Shown in pieces: positions 42,941 through 50,723 of a stretch of DNA of 50,800 nt. The notes below the pieces were generated by a model. That model saw only the letters and a list, made by a program, of their open reading frames with translations. It was not told where the DNA came from and ran no database searches. The DNA comes from an uncultured Lachnospiraceae bacterium (GTDB lineage: Bacteria; Bacillota; Clostridia; Lachnospirales; Lachnospiraceae), in contig CAJTUC010000025.1 in NCBI GenBank assembly GCA_910579395.1, forward strand, positions 1 through 50,800, in the 5' to 3' direction. A program made the position numbers and the translations under genes. Position 1 is the stretch's first letter. The number at the start of each line of letters is the position of its first letter.

Positions 42941-42970
42941 CGTATCGTCTCCTGTGAGTTATTTTTCTGC

Positions 42971-43981
42971 CTACAGCAGCTGCACTCCATGCGCCAACGC
43001 TTCTTTTACCACATCATCAGGCCACATGGACGACTGTACTTCGCCGATATGTGCTTTCCGCAGGAAAAACATACAGATACGGGACTGACCGATACCGCCG
43101 CCGACGGTCAGAGGCAGTTCATCATGCAGGACCGCTTTCTGGAAAGGAAGCTCCGCCCGTTCGGGACAGCCCGCTTTTTCAAGCTGGCTGCGCAGGGAAT
43201 CCTTATCCACACGGATACCCATGGAGGATAATTCCAGCGCGATATCCAGAACCGGATAGTATACGACAATGTCCGCATTGAGCGCCCAGTCATCATAGTC
43301 CGGCGCGCGGCCGTCGTGTTTTTCTCCGGATGCCAGCAGATCGCCGATCTGCATGATACAGACTGCGCCTTTCTCTTTTGCAATATAATGTTCCCTTTGT
43401 TTTGGGGATACATCGGGATACAGATTTTCCAGTTCCTGCGTCGTAATAAAGAAAATATCATGGGGCAGGATTTCTTCTATGTAATCATAACGGATGGCCA
43501 TGTATTTTTCCGTCTTGCGCAGAACCTTGTAGACGGAGCGGACCGTTTCTTTCAGGAAATCCAGCGTGCGTTCTTCTCTGGAAATGATTTTTTCCCAGTC
43601 CCACTGGTCAACATAGATGGAATGGATATTGTCCGTCTGCTCGTCGCGGCGGATAGCGCTCATATCCGTGTAAAGTCCTTCACCATAGGAAAAACCGTAT
43701 TTCTGCAGGGCATACCGTTTCCATTTTGCCAGTGAATGCACGATTTCTGCGGGGGAATCGTTCTGTTCCTTAATACCGAAAACGACCGGGCGCTCCACAC
43801 CGTTTAAGTTATCGTTCAGGCCGGAAGCCGGGTCAACGAACAGGGGAGCGGAGACGCGCAGCAGGTGCAGGCGTTCTGCGAGTAAGTTCTGGAAAAAATC
43901 TTTAACCGTCTTAATGCCAATCTGCGTATCGTGCAGATTCAGCGCGGAGCGGTAATCTTTAGGGATGATCAAATTATCCAT
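42971..43981 (-). CDS. asnA: Aspartate-ammonia ligase (asparagine synthetase A)
   Basis: AsnA makes asparagine from aspartate, ammonia and ATP via an adenylate. It is a homodimeric class II aminoacyl-tRNA synthetase-like enzyme. Diagnostic segments are IKTVKDFFQNLLAERLHLLR, APLFVDPASGLNDNLNGVER, YVDQWDWEKIISREERTLDF, YDDWALNADIVVYYPVL and LPLTVGGGIGQSRICMFFL. It has 336 aa against about 330 in E. coli. The start at 43981 follows AGAGGATTATAT; the longer frame to 44068 crosses the promoter at 44019-44047. It shares its upstream region with the divergent LexA-controlled gene. Confidence 0.97.
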   Translation of the reverse strand: MDNLIIPKDYRSALNLHDTQIGIKTVKDFFQNLLAERLHLLRVSAPLFVDPASGLNDNLNGVERPVVFGIKEQNDSPAEIVHSLAKWKRYALQKYGFSYGEGLYTDMSAIRRDEQTDNIHSIYVDQWDWEKIISREERTLDFLKETVRSVYKVLRKTEKYMAIRYDYIEEILPHDIFFITTQELENLYPDVSPKQREHYIAKEKGAVCIMQIGDLLASGEKHDGRAPDYDDWALNADIVVYYPVLDIALELSSMGIRVDKDSLRSQLEKAGCPERAELPFQKAVLHDELPLTVGGGIGQSRICMFFLRKAHIGEVQSSMWPDDVVKEALAHGVQLL

Positions 43982-44018
43982 ATATAATCCTCTTTTCTGT
44001 GTGAATTCTCTATTTTGT

Positions 44019-44047
44019 ATTATATTCACGGGGGCGGGATTCGTCAA
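44019..44047 (-). promoter_or_regulatory. Promoter of asnA
   Basis: On the reverse strand TTGACG (44047-44042) and TATAAT (44024-44019) are separated by exactly 17 bp, 38 bp before the start codon. It is a strong vegetative promoter. Confidence 0.85.
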
Positions 44048-44077
44048 CCGCTGCGTAATCCGAAACAAATGTATTCA

Positions 44078-44089
44078 GAACAAATGTTC
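44078..44089. promoter_or_regulatory. LexA/SOS box 1
   Basis: GAAC-AAAT-GTTC matches the Gram-positive LexA (DinR) consensus GAAC-N4-GTTC perfectly. It lies 9 bp upstream of the -35 at 44099 and about 30 bp from the asnA -35. Confidence 0.75.
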
Positions 44090-44098
44090 ACAAAATGG

Positions 44099-44127
44099 TT
44101 GCAGTATCGTCCAAGGTGTGATAAGAT
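44099..44127 (+). promoter_or_regulatory. Promoter of the radical SAM gene, between two LexA boxes
   Basis: TTGCAG (44099-44104) and TAAGAT (44122-44127) with a 17-bp spacer. One LexA-type box lies just upstream and the other at the start of the transcript, so bound LexA should close the promoter until DNA damage. Confidence 0.7.
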
Positions 44128-44139
44128 AAAAAAGAATTA

Positions 44140-44151
44140 GAACATATGTTC
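44140..44151. promoter_or_regulatory. LexA/SOS box 2
   Basis: GAAC-ATAT-GTTC, a perfect palindrome and perfect match to the core of the Gram-positive LexA box, about 22 bp before the start codon at 44174. Confidence 0.85.
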
Positions 44152-44173
44152 CCGAACGAGTTGTAGAGAGTTT

Positions 44174-45499
44174 ATGGAAAACAGGGAAGATACTGCGATG
44201 GAAATGAGAATTGCACCGGCGATGTCGCTCATGGACAAACTGAATATTCTGGCGGATGCGGCCAAGTACGATGTTTCCTGCAGCTCCAGCGGTTCTTCGC
44301 GCAAGGGGAACGGGAAGGGCATCGGCAATACGGTGGCGGCAGGGCTGTGCCACAGTTTTGCGGCGGACGGGCGGTGCATTTCGCTTTTGAAAATATTATT
44401 TACGAACGAATGTATTTATGACTGTAAATACTGTATGAACCGCCGTTCCAACGATGTGCCGCGGGCTTCCTTCACGCCGGACGAGGTCTGTGAACTGACG
44501 ATGGAGTTTTACCGTCGTAATTATATAGAAGGTTTGTTTTTGAGTTCCGGTATTTTATACAGCCCTGACTATACGATGGAACTGATCTGCCAGACGCTTT
44601 ATAAGCTGCGGACAGTGCATCGCTTTCAGGGATATATCCATGTCAAGGCGATACCGGGAGCGGATGCGGCACTGATACAGAGAGCCGGATTTCTGGCGGA
44701 CAGGATGAGTGTCAATCTGGAACTTCCTACGGCGGAAAGTCTGCAGAAGCTTGCGCCCAACAAGCACCGGAAAACGATCCTGCGGCCGATGAAACAGATA
44801 CAGAACGGCATTGTCCAGAACCGCGACGAGCTGGTATTGTATGACCATGCGCCGCGTTTCTGTGAGGCGGGACAGTCTACGCAGATGATCATCGGCGCGA
44901 CGCCGGAGAGCGATTATCAGGTCATGGCGGTGACGGAAAGCCTGTACCGGAAGTTTGCTCTGAAAAGAGTCTATTATTCCGCTTTTGTTAATGTGAACGA
45001 GGACAAAGACCTGCCTGCGCTGCCCGGCGGGCCGCCGCTTTTACGGGAGCACAGATTGTATCAGGCGGACTGGCTGCTGCGGTTTTATGATTTTACCGTG
45101 GATGAACTGCTGACGGAAGACCGGCCCAATTTCAATATGATGATAGATCCGAAAGCGGATTGGGCGGTCAGACATCTGGAATTGTTTCCGGTGGAGATCA
45201 ACCGTGCGGATTATCGGATGCTGCTGCGGGTACCGGGCATAGGGGTCAAAAGCGCGCGGCGCATTATTAACGCCAGGCGGTTCGGCAGACTGCATTTTGA
45301 AGATTTGAAGAAAATAGGCGTTGTGCTGAAGCGAGCGCTGTATTTTATCACCTGTAACGGGAAAATGATGTATCCGACGAAAATAGAAGAAAATTATATT
45401 GTCAGGAACCTGACTTATCAGAGCCTTGCGAGCCGGAAGGAAAAGCAGCTTTTTGCGGCGGACGGAATGCAGTATGAACAGATGAGTCTGTCTTTATGA
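44174..45499 (+). CDS. Putative DNA modification/repair radical SAM protein (TIGR03916 type)
   Basis: A 441-aa radical SAM enzyme with CIYDCKYC (Cys80, Cys84, Cys87) for the 4Fe-4S cluster. Family-specific blocks are DKLNILADAAKYDVSCSSSG and FLSSGILYSPDYTMELICQT. A C-terminal helix-hairpin-helix DNA-binding motif LLRVPGIGVKSARRIINARR lies near residue 355. The family is always paired with the TIGR03915 protein that follows here 61 bp downstream. The reaction is unknown; the HhH motif and the SOS boxes at 44078 and 44140 indicate DNA repair. The RBS is weak (TAGAGAG); internal starts such as MSLMDKLN at 44222 are possible. Confidence 0.9.
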   Translation: MENREDTAMEMRIAPAMSLMDKLNILADAAKYDVSCSSSGSSRKGNGKGIGNTVAAGLCHSFAADGRCISLLKILFTNECIYDCKYCMNRRSNDVPRASFTPDEVCELTMEFYRRNYIEGLFLSSGILYSPDYTMELICQTLYKLRTVHRFQGYIHVKAIPGADAALIQRAGFLADRMSVNLELPTAESLQKLAPNKHRKTILRPMKQIQNGIVQNRDELVLYDHAPRFCEAGQSTQMIIGATPESDYQVMAVTESLYRKFALKRVYYSAFVNVNEDKDLPALPGGPPLLREHRLYQADWLLRFYDFTVDELLTEDRPNFNMMIDPKADWAVRHLELFPVEINRADYRMLLRVPGIGVKSARRIINARRFGRLHFEDLKKIGVVLKRALYFITCNGKMMYPTKIEENYIVRNLTYQSLASRKEKQLFAADGMQYEQMSLSL

Positions 45500-45560
45500 G
45501 AGATTCAGGAACGTTCAGATTACGTTATGGAGACCGGAAAACATGGAGAGAGGGACTGAT

Positions 45561-46334
45561 ATGCCGGAAGAAAAATATTTGATCTGCGAAGACTCCATCG
45601 AGGGTGTTTTTACAGGGATTTACGATGCCTATGCTTTTCGGGAAGGACATGAGCATCTTCATATACAGATCGGCGAGGAAGAAAATTTGCGATTATTTGC
45701 ATCTTACCTGTATATTACGCCGGATTTGGTAAAAACTAGAAAGGTAGCGGAAACCATACAGAAGCGTCTCGGAGCGGATACCTATATGAGTATATGCCGT
45801 GCGCTTGCGACGGAAGATGCGGGGAAGGGGCAGGCGGTGTATCAGACAGTGGTGGATGGCATTACCCGTGGAAGCGGCAGGCGTGTTCTGGAAAATTCCA
45901 TGAATCCACATGTGGATACGGTGTTTCGTTTATCGAGGTGTGCGGCGAATGAAATTCATCGTTTGATGGAGTTCGTCCGGTTTCAGGAGTTAGAGCAGGG
46001 CATTTTATATTCTAAGATAGGCCCAAAGTGTAATATTGTTTCTTTTCTGATGCCCCATTTTGCAGACCGGCTTCCTCTGGAAAATTTTATCATTTATGAC
46101 GAAAAAAGGGAATTGTACGGCGTACATCCGGCGGGGAAAGCGTGGTATCTCGTATCGGGTGTGGAGCCGCTGCCGGAAAGACTGCAGTTATCGGAGCAGG
46201 AAGCGCAGTATCAGGAGCTTTTTACCATGTTCTGCCAGACAATTGCCATAAAAGAGCGTAAAAATTTAAAACTGCAGCAGCAGATGCTGCCGCTGAGGTT
46301 CCAAGAATATATGGTCGAATTTGTCAAAAAGTGA
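45561..46334 (+). CDS. TIGR03915 family putative DNA metabolism protein
   Basis: A 257-aa protein of the SAM-linked DUF4130 family: LICEDSIEGVFTGIYDAYAF at the start, NPHVDTVFRLSRCAANEIHR in the middle, then SKIGPKCNIVSFLMPHFADR and FIIYDEKRELYGVHPAGKAW. Family members contain a region related to uracil-DNA glycosylases and always accompany the TIGR03916 radical SAM protein. A base-excision type of function is therefore plausible but unproven. The start MPEEKYLIC at 45561 follows AGAGGGAC; the ATG 18 bp earlier is less suitable. It shares the LexA-boxed promoter with the preceding gene. Confidence 0.88.
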   Translation: MPEEKYLICEDSIEGVFTGIYDAYAFREGHEHLHIQIGEEENLRLFASYLYITPDLVKTRKVAETIQKRLGADTYMSICRALATEDAGKGQAVYQTVVDGITRGSGRRVLENSMNPHVDTVFRLSRCAANEIHRLMEFVRFQELEQGILYSKIGPKCNIVSFLMPHFADRLPLENFIIYDEKRELYGVHPAGKAWYLVSGVEPLPERLQLSEQEAQYQELFTMFCQTIAIKERKNLKLQQQMLPLRFQEYMVEFVKK

Positions 46335-46472
46335 AAAAAATGCGCTTTTATAAGGTAAAGACCGAAAAGATTAATCGGCATAATTTACAAAGAAAGAAAC
46401 AAAAACAGTCATCTGTTGGGTAGAATGTAAAATTGAGGAAAATGTCGCAGTTTTAGAAACAATAATTCGCAC

Positions 46473-46500
46473 TTTACAAATGAAATGAATGGAGTATAAT
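46473..46500 (+). promoter_or_regulatory. Promoter of the HPr-like gene
   Basis: TTTACA (46473-46478) and TATAAT (46495-46500) with a 16-bp spacer, 71 bp before the start codon. Confidence 0.75.
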
Positions 46501-46571
46501 CATCTCAACAAGGAAAACGATTTCTGCCTTAACATTATTTGCGCAGACCAACAAAGAAAAGGAGGGTGTTT

Positions 46572-46802
46572 ATGATGATGCAACACAGAATTAAGTTAAG
46601 ACCGGATGAAGTAAAAGAATTTGTAGCAGCAGCTACGAAATGTCTGTTCGATGTAGACATTTCTTACAACAGTTTCATAGTAGATGCCAAATCCATACTT
46701 GGTGTGTTCGGGTTGAATTTTGACCAGGTTTTGACAGTAACGTGTAACGGCTATGATAACGAGTTCGAGCAATACCTTCAGAAATTTGCAGTAGCCTGCT
46801 AG
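46572..46802 (+). CDS. HPr-like protein without the phospho-His (Crh-like)
   Basis: A 76-aa HPr-fold protein. RIKLRPDEVKEFVAAATK aligns with the HPr active-site segment, but where HPr has HARP this has KLRP, so the PEP-dependent phospho-His is replaced by Lys8. The regulatory Ser is kept: DAKSILGVFGL (Ser41) matches the Ser46 segment KSIMGVMSL of Bacillus HPr. Loss of His with retained Ser is the pattern of Crh, a CcpA co-repressor that does no sugar transport, so a regulatory role is the best inference. GGAGGGTGTTT precedes three ATG codons in a row; the first is given here. Its own promoter and terminator make it monocistronic. Confidence 0.82.
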   Translation: MMMQHRIKLRPDEVKEFVAAATKCLFDVDISYNSFIVDAKSILGVFGLNFDQVLTVTCNGYDNEFEQYLQKFAVAC

Positions 46803-46857
46803 GCGGCAACAACCACGCAGATTGTGTAAAGAGGATGCTTACGAGAATGCTTTATTG

Positions 46858-46900
46858 ACTCCCTATTTAAGATAGCGTACTATCTTAGTAGGGAGTTTTT
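46858..46900 (+). terminator. Terminator after the HPr-like gene
   Basis: ACTCCCTA...TAGGGAGT with an inner TAAGATAG/CTATCTTA pairing gives a stem of about 16 bp around CGTA, followed by five T residues. Confidence 0.93.
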
Positions 46901-46941
46901 GTGTAGTCGGATATTTAGATTTAGAAGGGGTATTAAGTGAC

Positions 46942-47114
46942 GGCAGGAAATCCCGCGCCGCCTGTGCAGCGGAATGTTCCTTTGGAGGCACGCTTTCGCT
47001 CCGCGAAGAGCAGCAACAGATGCTAAGCTCGTGAAAAACCTCGCTAAGCACTGGCGCTTTTCCAGGGCCTTCGCAGGAACATTCCGCTGCACAGGCGGCG
47101 CGGGATTTCCTGCC
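46942..47114. repeat. Hairpin element C with perfect 40-bp arms
   Basis: Arms 46942-46981 and 47075-47114 are perfect inverted repeats of 40 bp (they begin GGCAGGAAATCCCGCGCC). Inside is the core GGCACGCTTTCGCTCC (46987-47002). An inner hairpin follows, running from AACAGATGCTAAG to CTAAGCACTGGCG (47044-47056). The inner part is homologous to the MITE at 544 and to the element at 49599, but the arms are unrelated to theirs. It has no coding capacity and no visible target duplication. It lies 32 bp upstream of the helicase start, where a hairpin this strong could affect transcription or translation. Confidence 0.93.
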
Positions 47115-47146
47115 AATACAATGATTTACGAAAGGAAAAATGTCGT

Positions 47147-49606
47147 ATGGAAATTCGGATTTCGGTCAGGAGCCTGGTTGAGTTCATTCTACGCTCCGGT
47201 GATATTGATAATCGAAGGGCCTCTTCGCCGGATGCCATGCAGGAGGGCGGACGCATCCACCGCATGATCCAGAAGCGGATGGGGGCGGACTATCACGCAG
47301 AAGTCGGGCTGAAATACCGGTATCCGACGGAACACTATGACATTATTGTGGAAGGGCGCGCGGACGGCATCATCATAAAGGAACGAAAAGATGCGGAGGG
47401 CGAGTCGGAACTGGCGGATGCGCAGGACGGCGTTTCCGTTACGATTGATGAGATCAAAGGAACCTATCACGATCTTACGAAAATGAAGCAGGCCGTTCCG
47501 GTACATTTGGCACAGGCGAAATGCTATGCCTATATCTATGCGTCGCAGAATCAGCTGAAATCGATTCGTGTCAGGATGACCTATTGTCAGTTGGATATGA
47601 CGGAGATGAATGATTTAAGCGGCGCCGGAATCCGGTATTTTCATTCCGAATATACGCTCGCCAAACTGCAGGAATGGTTCGACGGTGTCATGAAACAATA
47701 CAAAAAATGGGCGGATTACAGTTTCGAATGGCAGGAAATCCGGCAGGCTTCCATTAAAGCGCTCTCTTTTCCTTTTGCATACCGGGAAGGGCAGAAAGAA
47801 CTGGCTTCTTATGTGTACCGGACGATTTATCATAAAAGAAAACTGTTTATCGAAGCGCCGACCGGTGTCGGGAAGACGATTTCCACCGTTTTTCCGGCAG
47901 TAAAAGCGATGGGAGAGGGAATCGGAGAGAAAATTTTCTATCTGACTGCAAAGACGATCACGAGGACTGTTGCGGAAGATACTTTTCAATTACTGCGGGA
48001 GCGTGGACTGCAGTTCAAGACGGTAATCCTGACGGCGAAGGAAAAAATCTGTTTCCTGGAGGAAATGGAATGCAATCCGGAAGCCTGTCCTTATGCAAAA
48101 GGACATTATGACAGGATCAATGATGCGATGTATGCGCTTTTGACGCAGGCGGACAGCTTCCATCGGGAAAAAATCGAGGAATATGCGAGGCGGTATCAGG
48201 TCTGTCCTTTTGAGATGTGCCTGGATATGAGCCTTTACTCGGATGCGGTCATATGTGATTATAATTATGTGTTTGACCCGCATGTTTACCTGCGGCGCTT
48301 TTTTGCAGAGGGAAATAAGGGAGAACATCTGTTTCTGATCGATGAAGCACACAATCTGGTGGAGCGGGGGCGGGAGATGTACAGCGCCGTTTTGCGGAAG
48401 GAAGACTTTTTGAAGCTGAAAAAAGAAGTGAAGGACTATTCGCCTGTTCTGGCGAAAAATCTCGAACGGTGCAATAAAGAGCTGCTTATCCTGAAAAAAG
48501 AATGTGAAAACTATCGGGTGGAAGATTCCATTGCTCCCTTTGTGATGGCGCTTGGCAGGCTGAACAGCAATATGGAGGACTATCTGGAGGACCACGAGGA
48601 AAGTCCGATACGGAAAACCGTTTTGGAATTTTATTTTGAAGTGTCGCATTTCCTCAGCATCTATGAACTGGTGGATGAAAATTATGTGACCTATTCCCAG
48701 TTAGAGCAGGATGGAAGCTTTATTTTGAAACTGTTTTGTGTGAATCCGGCCCAAAATCTTCAGGAGTGCATGATGCGGGGGCGCAGCACGATTCTTTTTT
48801 CGGCGACGCTGCTGCCCATTCAGTACTATAAAACGCTGCTCGGAGCAGAGGAAGGGGATTATGAGGTCTATGCGAAATCCGTTTTCCGGCCGGAAAAGAG
48901 GGGGCTTTATATCGGAAGCGATGTGACGAGTAAATATACGAGGCGCAGCGAGATAGAATATTATAATATCGCTTCCTATCTTTATGAAATTGTGAAAAAC
49001 CGGCATGGCAATTATATGGTCTTTTTTCCGTCCCACGCGTTTCTCAGACAGGTATATGAAAGCTTTATGGAGTATTTTGCGAAGGAGCAGATTGAGTGCA
49101 TCATTCAGGAAGACTATATGAACGAGCGTTCCAGAGAAGAGTTCCTTGGACGATTCATCGGAAATGAGGACTGTGACCTGACGGAAGTGATTCACATGGA
49201 TATCGAAGAGGAAGACGAGAAAATCCTGCTAGGGTTCTGTGTCATGGGCGGCATTTTCAGCGAGGGTATCGATTTGAAGAACGACAGCCTGATCGGTGCC
49301 ATTATCGTCGGAACCGGTTTGCCACAGGTATGCAACGAGAGAGAAATTCTGAAAAAATATTTCGACGGGTGGGGAGAGAACGGTTTTGATTATGCCTATC
49401 GCTATCCGGGCATGAATAAAGTCCTGCAGGCAGCAGGGCGCGTCATCCGTACGATGGATGACGTGGGAATTGTCGTCCTGTTGGACGAACGGTTTCTGAA
49501 TCCTGCGTACCAACGCCTTTTTCCGCGTGAGTGGAGCAATTATGAGGTCGTAACGACCAAACAGATCGCGGGGCGGATAGAGCGGTTCTGGAATGAATGG
49601 CTGTGA
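47147..49606 (+). CDS. Rad3/DinG-type ATP-dependent helicase with N-terminal PD-(D/E)XK nuclease domain
   Basis: An 819-aa superfamily 2 helicase. Residues 1 to about 200 carry PD-(D/E)XK features: MQEGGRIHRMIQ, VEGRADGIII and TIDEIKGT (Asp, Glu-x-Lys). The helicase part has EAPTGVGKTIST (Walker A, Lys243) and LIDEAHNLVERG (DEAH, 399-402). Cysteines at 302, 309, 314, 353 and 358 match an XPD-type 4Fe-4S domain. C-terminal motifs are SATLLPIQYY, GGIFSEGIDLK and QAAGRVIRTMDD. A fused nuclease-helicase of this kind probably processes branched or damaged DNA. It lies between the LexA-boxed pair and endonuclease IV. The RBS is GAAAGG. Hairpin elements flank it on both sides. Confidence 0.92.
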   Translation: MEIRISVRSLVEFILRSGDIDNRRASSPDAMQEGGRIHRMIQKRMGADYHAEVGLKYRYPTEHYDIIVEGRADGIIIKERKDAEGESELADAQDGVSVTIDEIKGTYHDLTKMKQAVPVHLAQAKCYAYIYASQNQLKSIRVRMTYCQLDMTEMNDLSGAGIRYFHSEYTLAKLQEWFDGVMKQYKKWADYSFEWQEIRQASIKALSFPFAYREGQKELASYVYRTIYHKRKLFIEAPTGVGKTISTVFPAVKAMGEGIGEKIFYLTAKTITRTVAEDTFQLLRERGLQFKTVILTAKEKICFLEEMECNPEACPYAKGHYDRINDAMYALLTQADSFHREKIEEYARRYQVCPFEMCLDMSLYSDAVICDYNYVFDPHVYLRRFFAEGNKGEHLFLIDEAHNLVERGREMYSAVLRKEDFLKLKKEVKDYSPVLAKNLERCNKELLILKKECENYRVEDSIAPFVMALGRLNSNMEDYLEDHEESPIRKTVLEFYFEVSHFLSIYELVDENYVTYSQLEQDGSFILKLFCVNPAQNLQECMMRGRSTILFSATLLPIQYYKTLLGAEEGDYEVYAKSVFRPEKRGLYIGSDVTSKYTRRSEIEYYNIASYLYEIVKNRHGNYMVFFPSHAFLRQVYESFMEYFAKEQIECIIQEDYMNERSREEFLGRFIGNEDCDLTEVIHMDIEEEDEKILLGFCVMGGIFSEGIDLKNDSLIGAIIVGTGLPQVCNEREILKKYFDGWGENGFDYAYRYPGMNKVLQAAGRVIRTMDDVGIVVLLDERFLNPAYQRLFPREWSNYEVVTTKQIAGRIERFWNEWL

Positions 49607-49816
49607 GGGCTGCCGCAGCATGGGGCCGTGGAGGAACGGCGGAAAAAGTTTCCCCTTCAAGGCGCGCTTTCGCTCCGCTAAGAACGTAACGGTACTAAGG
49701 ATTTTTCGTCGCAAGCTCCGCAAAATCCAAGTGCCGACGTTCTTAAAGGGCCTTTTTCGGGGAAATCTTTTTCCGCCGTCCCTCCACGGCCCCATGCTGC
49801 GGCATCCCTCACAGCC
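49599..49816. repeat. Hairpin element D with about 57-bp arms overlapping the helicase stop
   Basis: Arms 49599-49655 and 49759-49816 are inverted repeats that differ only at two bases and one indel. The left arm begins inside the last codons of the helicase (GGCTGTGA, including its stop), and the right arm ends with the complement TCACAGCC. Inside are GGCGCGCTTTCGCTCC (49661-49676), GGTACTAAGGATTTT and its partner AAAATCCAAGTGCCG, homologous to element C and the MITE. It lies between the convergent helicase and endonuclease IV genes and may act as a bidirectional terminator. Confidence 0.93.
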
Positions 49817-49831
49817 AAAATGAAAAATTGA

Positions 49832-50683
49832 TTATCGCAGCATCCGAATTTCTTCCTTATATGGAGCAACTTTCTTCTCCGGATCATCGGGAGAGGGTAT
49901 GTAGGGGGTTTCCAGAATCTTTGGGAGATGCAGGAATGTGGGGTGGTGCACAACATAGCGGATGGCCTTCAGCCCGATTGTTCCCTGTCCGATGTTGGCG
50001 TGGCGGTCTTTGCCTGCGCCCAGATCATTTTTACTGTCATTGATGTGAATAACCGCTGCATTTTCTTTTCCAATTGATTTATCAAACCGGTCAATGACAC
50101 CGTCAAAATCATTTTTCACATCGTACCCGGCATCGTTTAAGTGGCATAAATCCAGGCAGACACGCAGTTTGCTATTATATGCTACTTTGTCATAGATTGC
50201 AGCAAGTTCTTCGAAACTGCGTCCGATTTCAGAGCCTTTTCCGGCCATGGTTTCCAATGCGATATAACAGGAGTCAGCGTTTAATACTTCATTCAGCCCT
50301 TGAGCGATTCGGTCAATACCGTCTTTGACGCCGGCCCCGACATGGGAACCGGGATGCAGGATCAGGACCTGACTGCCCATTGCCTTTGTACGTTCGATTT
50401 CCAAAGCAAGAAATTCTATGGCAAGTGCATAGGTTTCGGCATTGACCGTATTGGCCAAATTGATGATATAGGGCGCGTGTACGACAAATTCCTGAATCTG
50501 ATGGGCTTTCATATATTCCCACGCAGGCTCTATCTGCAGGGCGGAAATCTCCTTCCGCTTCGTATTCTGGGGCGCTCCCGTATAGACCATAAAAGTATTC
50601 GCATCATAAGAAACCGCTTCTTTTGCGGAAGCGAGCAGCATTTCCCTGCCGCTCATGCTGACATGTGAACCGATTTTGATCAT
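49832..50683 (-). CDS. nfo: Endonuclease IV, AP endonuclease
   Basis: Nfo cuts the DNA backbone 5' to abasic sites and at 3'-blocking lesions, using a trinuclear zinc site in a TIM barrel. The three family signatures are present: IALETMAGKGSEIGRSFEEL (metal Glu), LRVCLDLCHLNDAGYD (Asp and His ligands) and VIHINDSKNDLGAGKDRHAN with IGQGTIG. The start is MIKIGSHVSMSG, typical for the family, with GGAAA about 6 nt upstream. It has 283 aa. It is convergent with the helicase and separated from it by element D. It completes the repair island. Confidence 0.97.
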   Translation of the reverse strand: MIKIGSHVSMSGREMLLASAKEAVSYDANTFMVYTGAPQNTKRKEISALQIEPAWEYMKAHQIQEFVVHAPYIINLANTVNAETYALAIEFLALEIERTKAMGSQVLILHPGSHVGAGVKDGIDRIAQGLNEVLNADSCYIALETMAGKGSEIGRSFEELAAIYDKVAYNSKLRVCLDLCHLNDAGYDVKNDFDGVIDRFDKSIGKENAAVIHINDSKNDLGAGKDRHANIGQGTIGLKAIRYVVHHPTFLHLPKILETPYIPSPDDPEKKVAPYKEEIRMLR

Positions 50684-50723
50684 TTTAATATTTCCTTTCC
50701 GTGTTTTTAGATGGTTTATCTGA

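Noticed and set aside
42598..44353. Reverse-complement and alternate-frame open frames over asnA and the radical SAM gene
   Set aside because: Strong family motifs fix the real frames; the others have no support.
46346..46423. Small frame of about 26 codons beginning MRFYKVK after the TIGR03915 gene
   Set aside because: There is no RBS, the composition is very Lys/Gln-rich and there is no recognisable relative; more likely 3' untranslated sequence.
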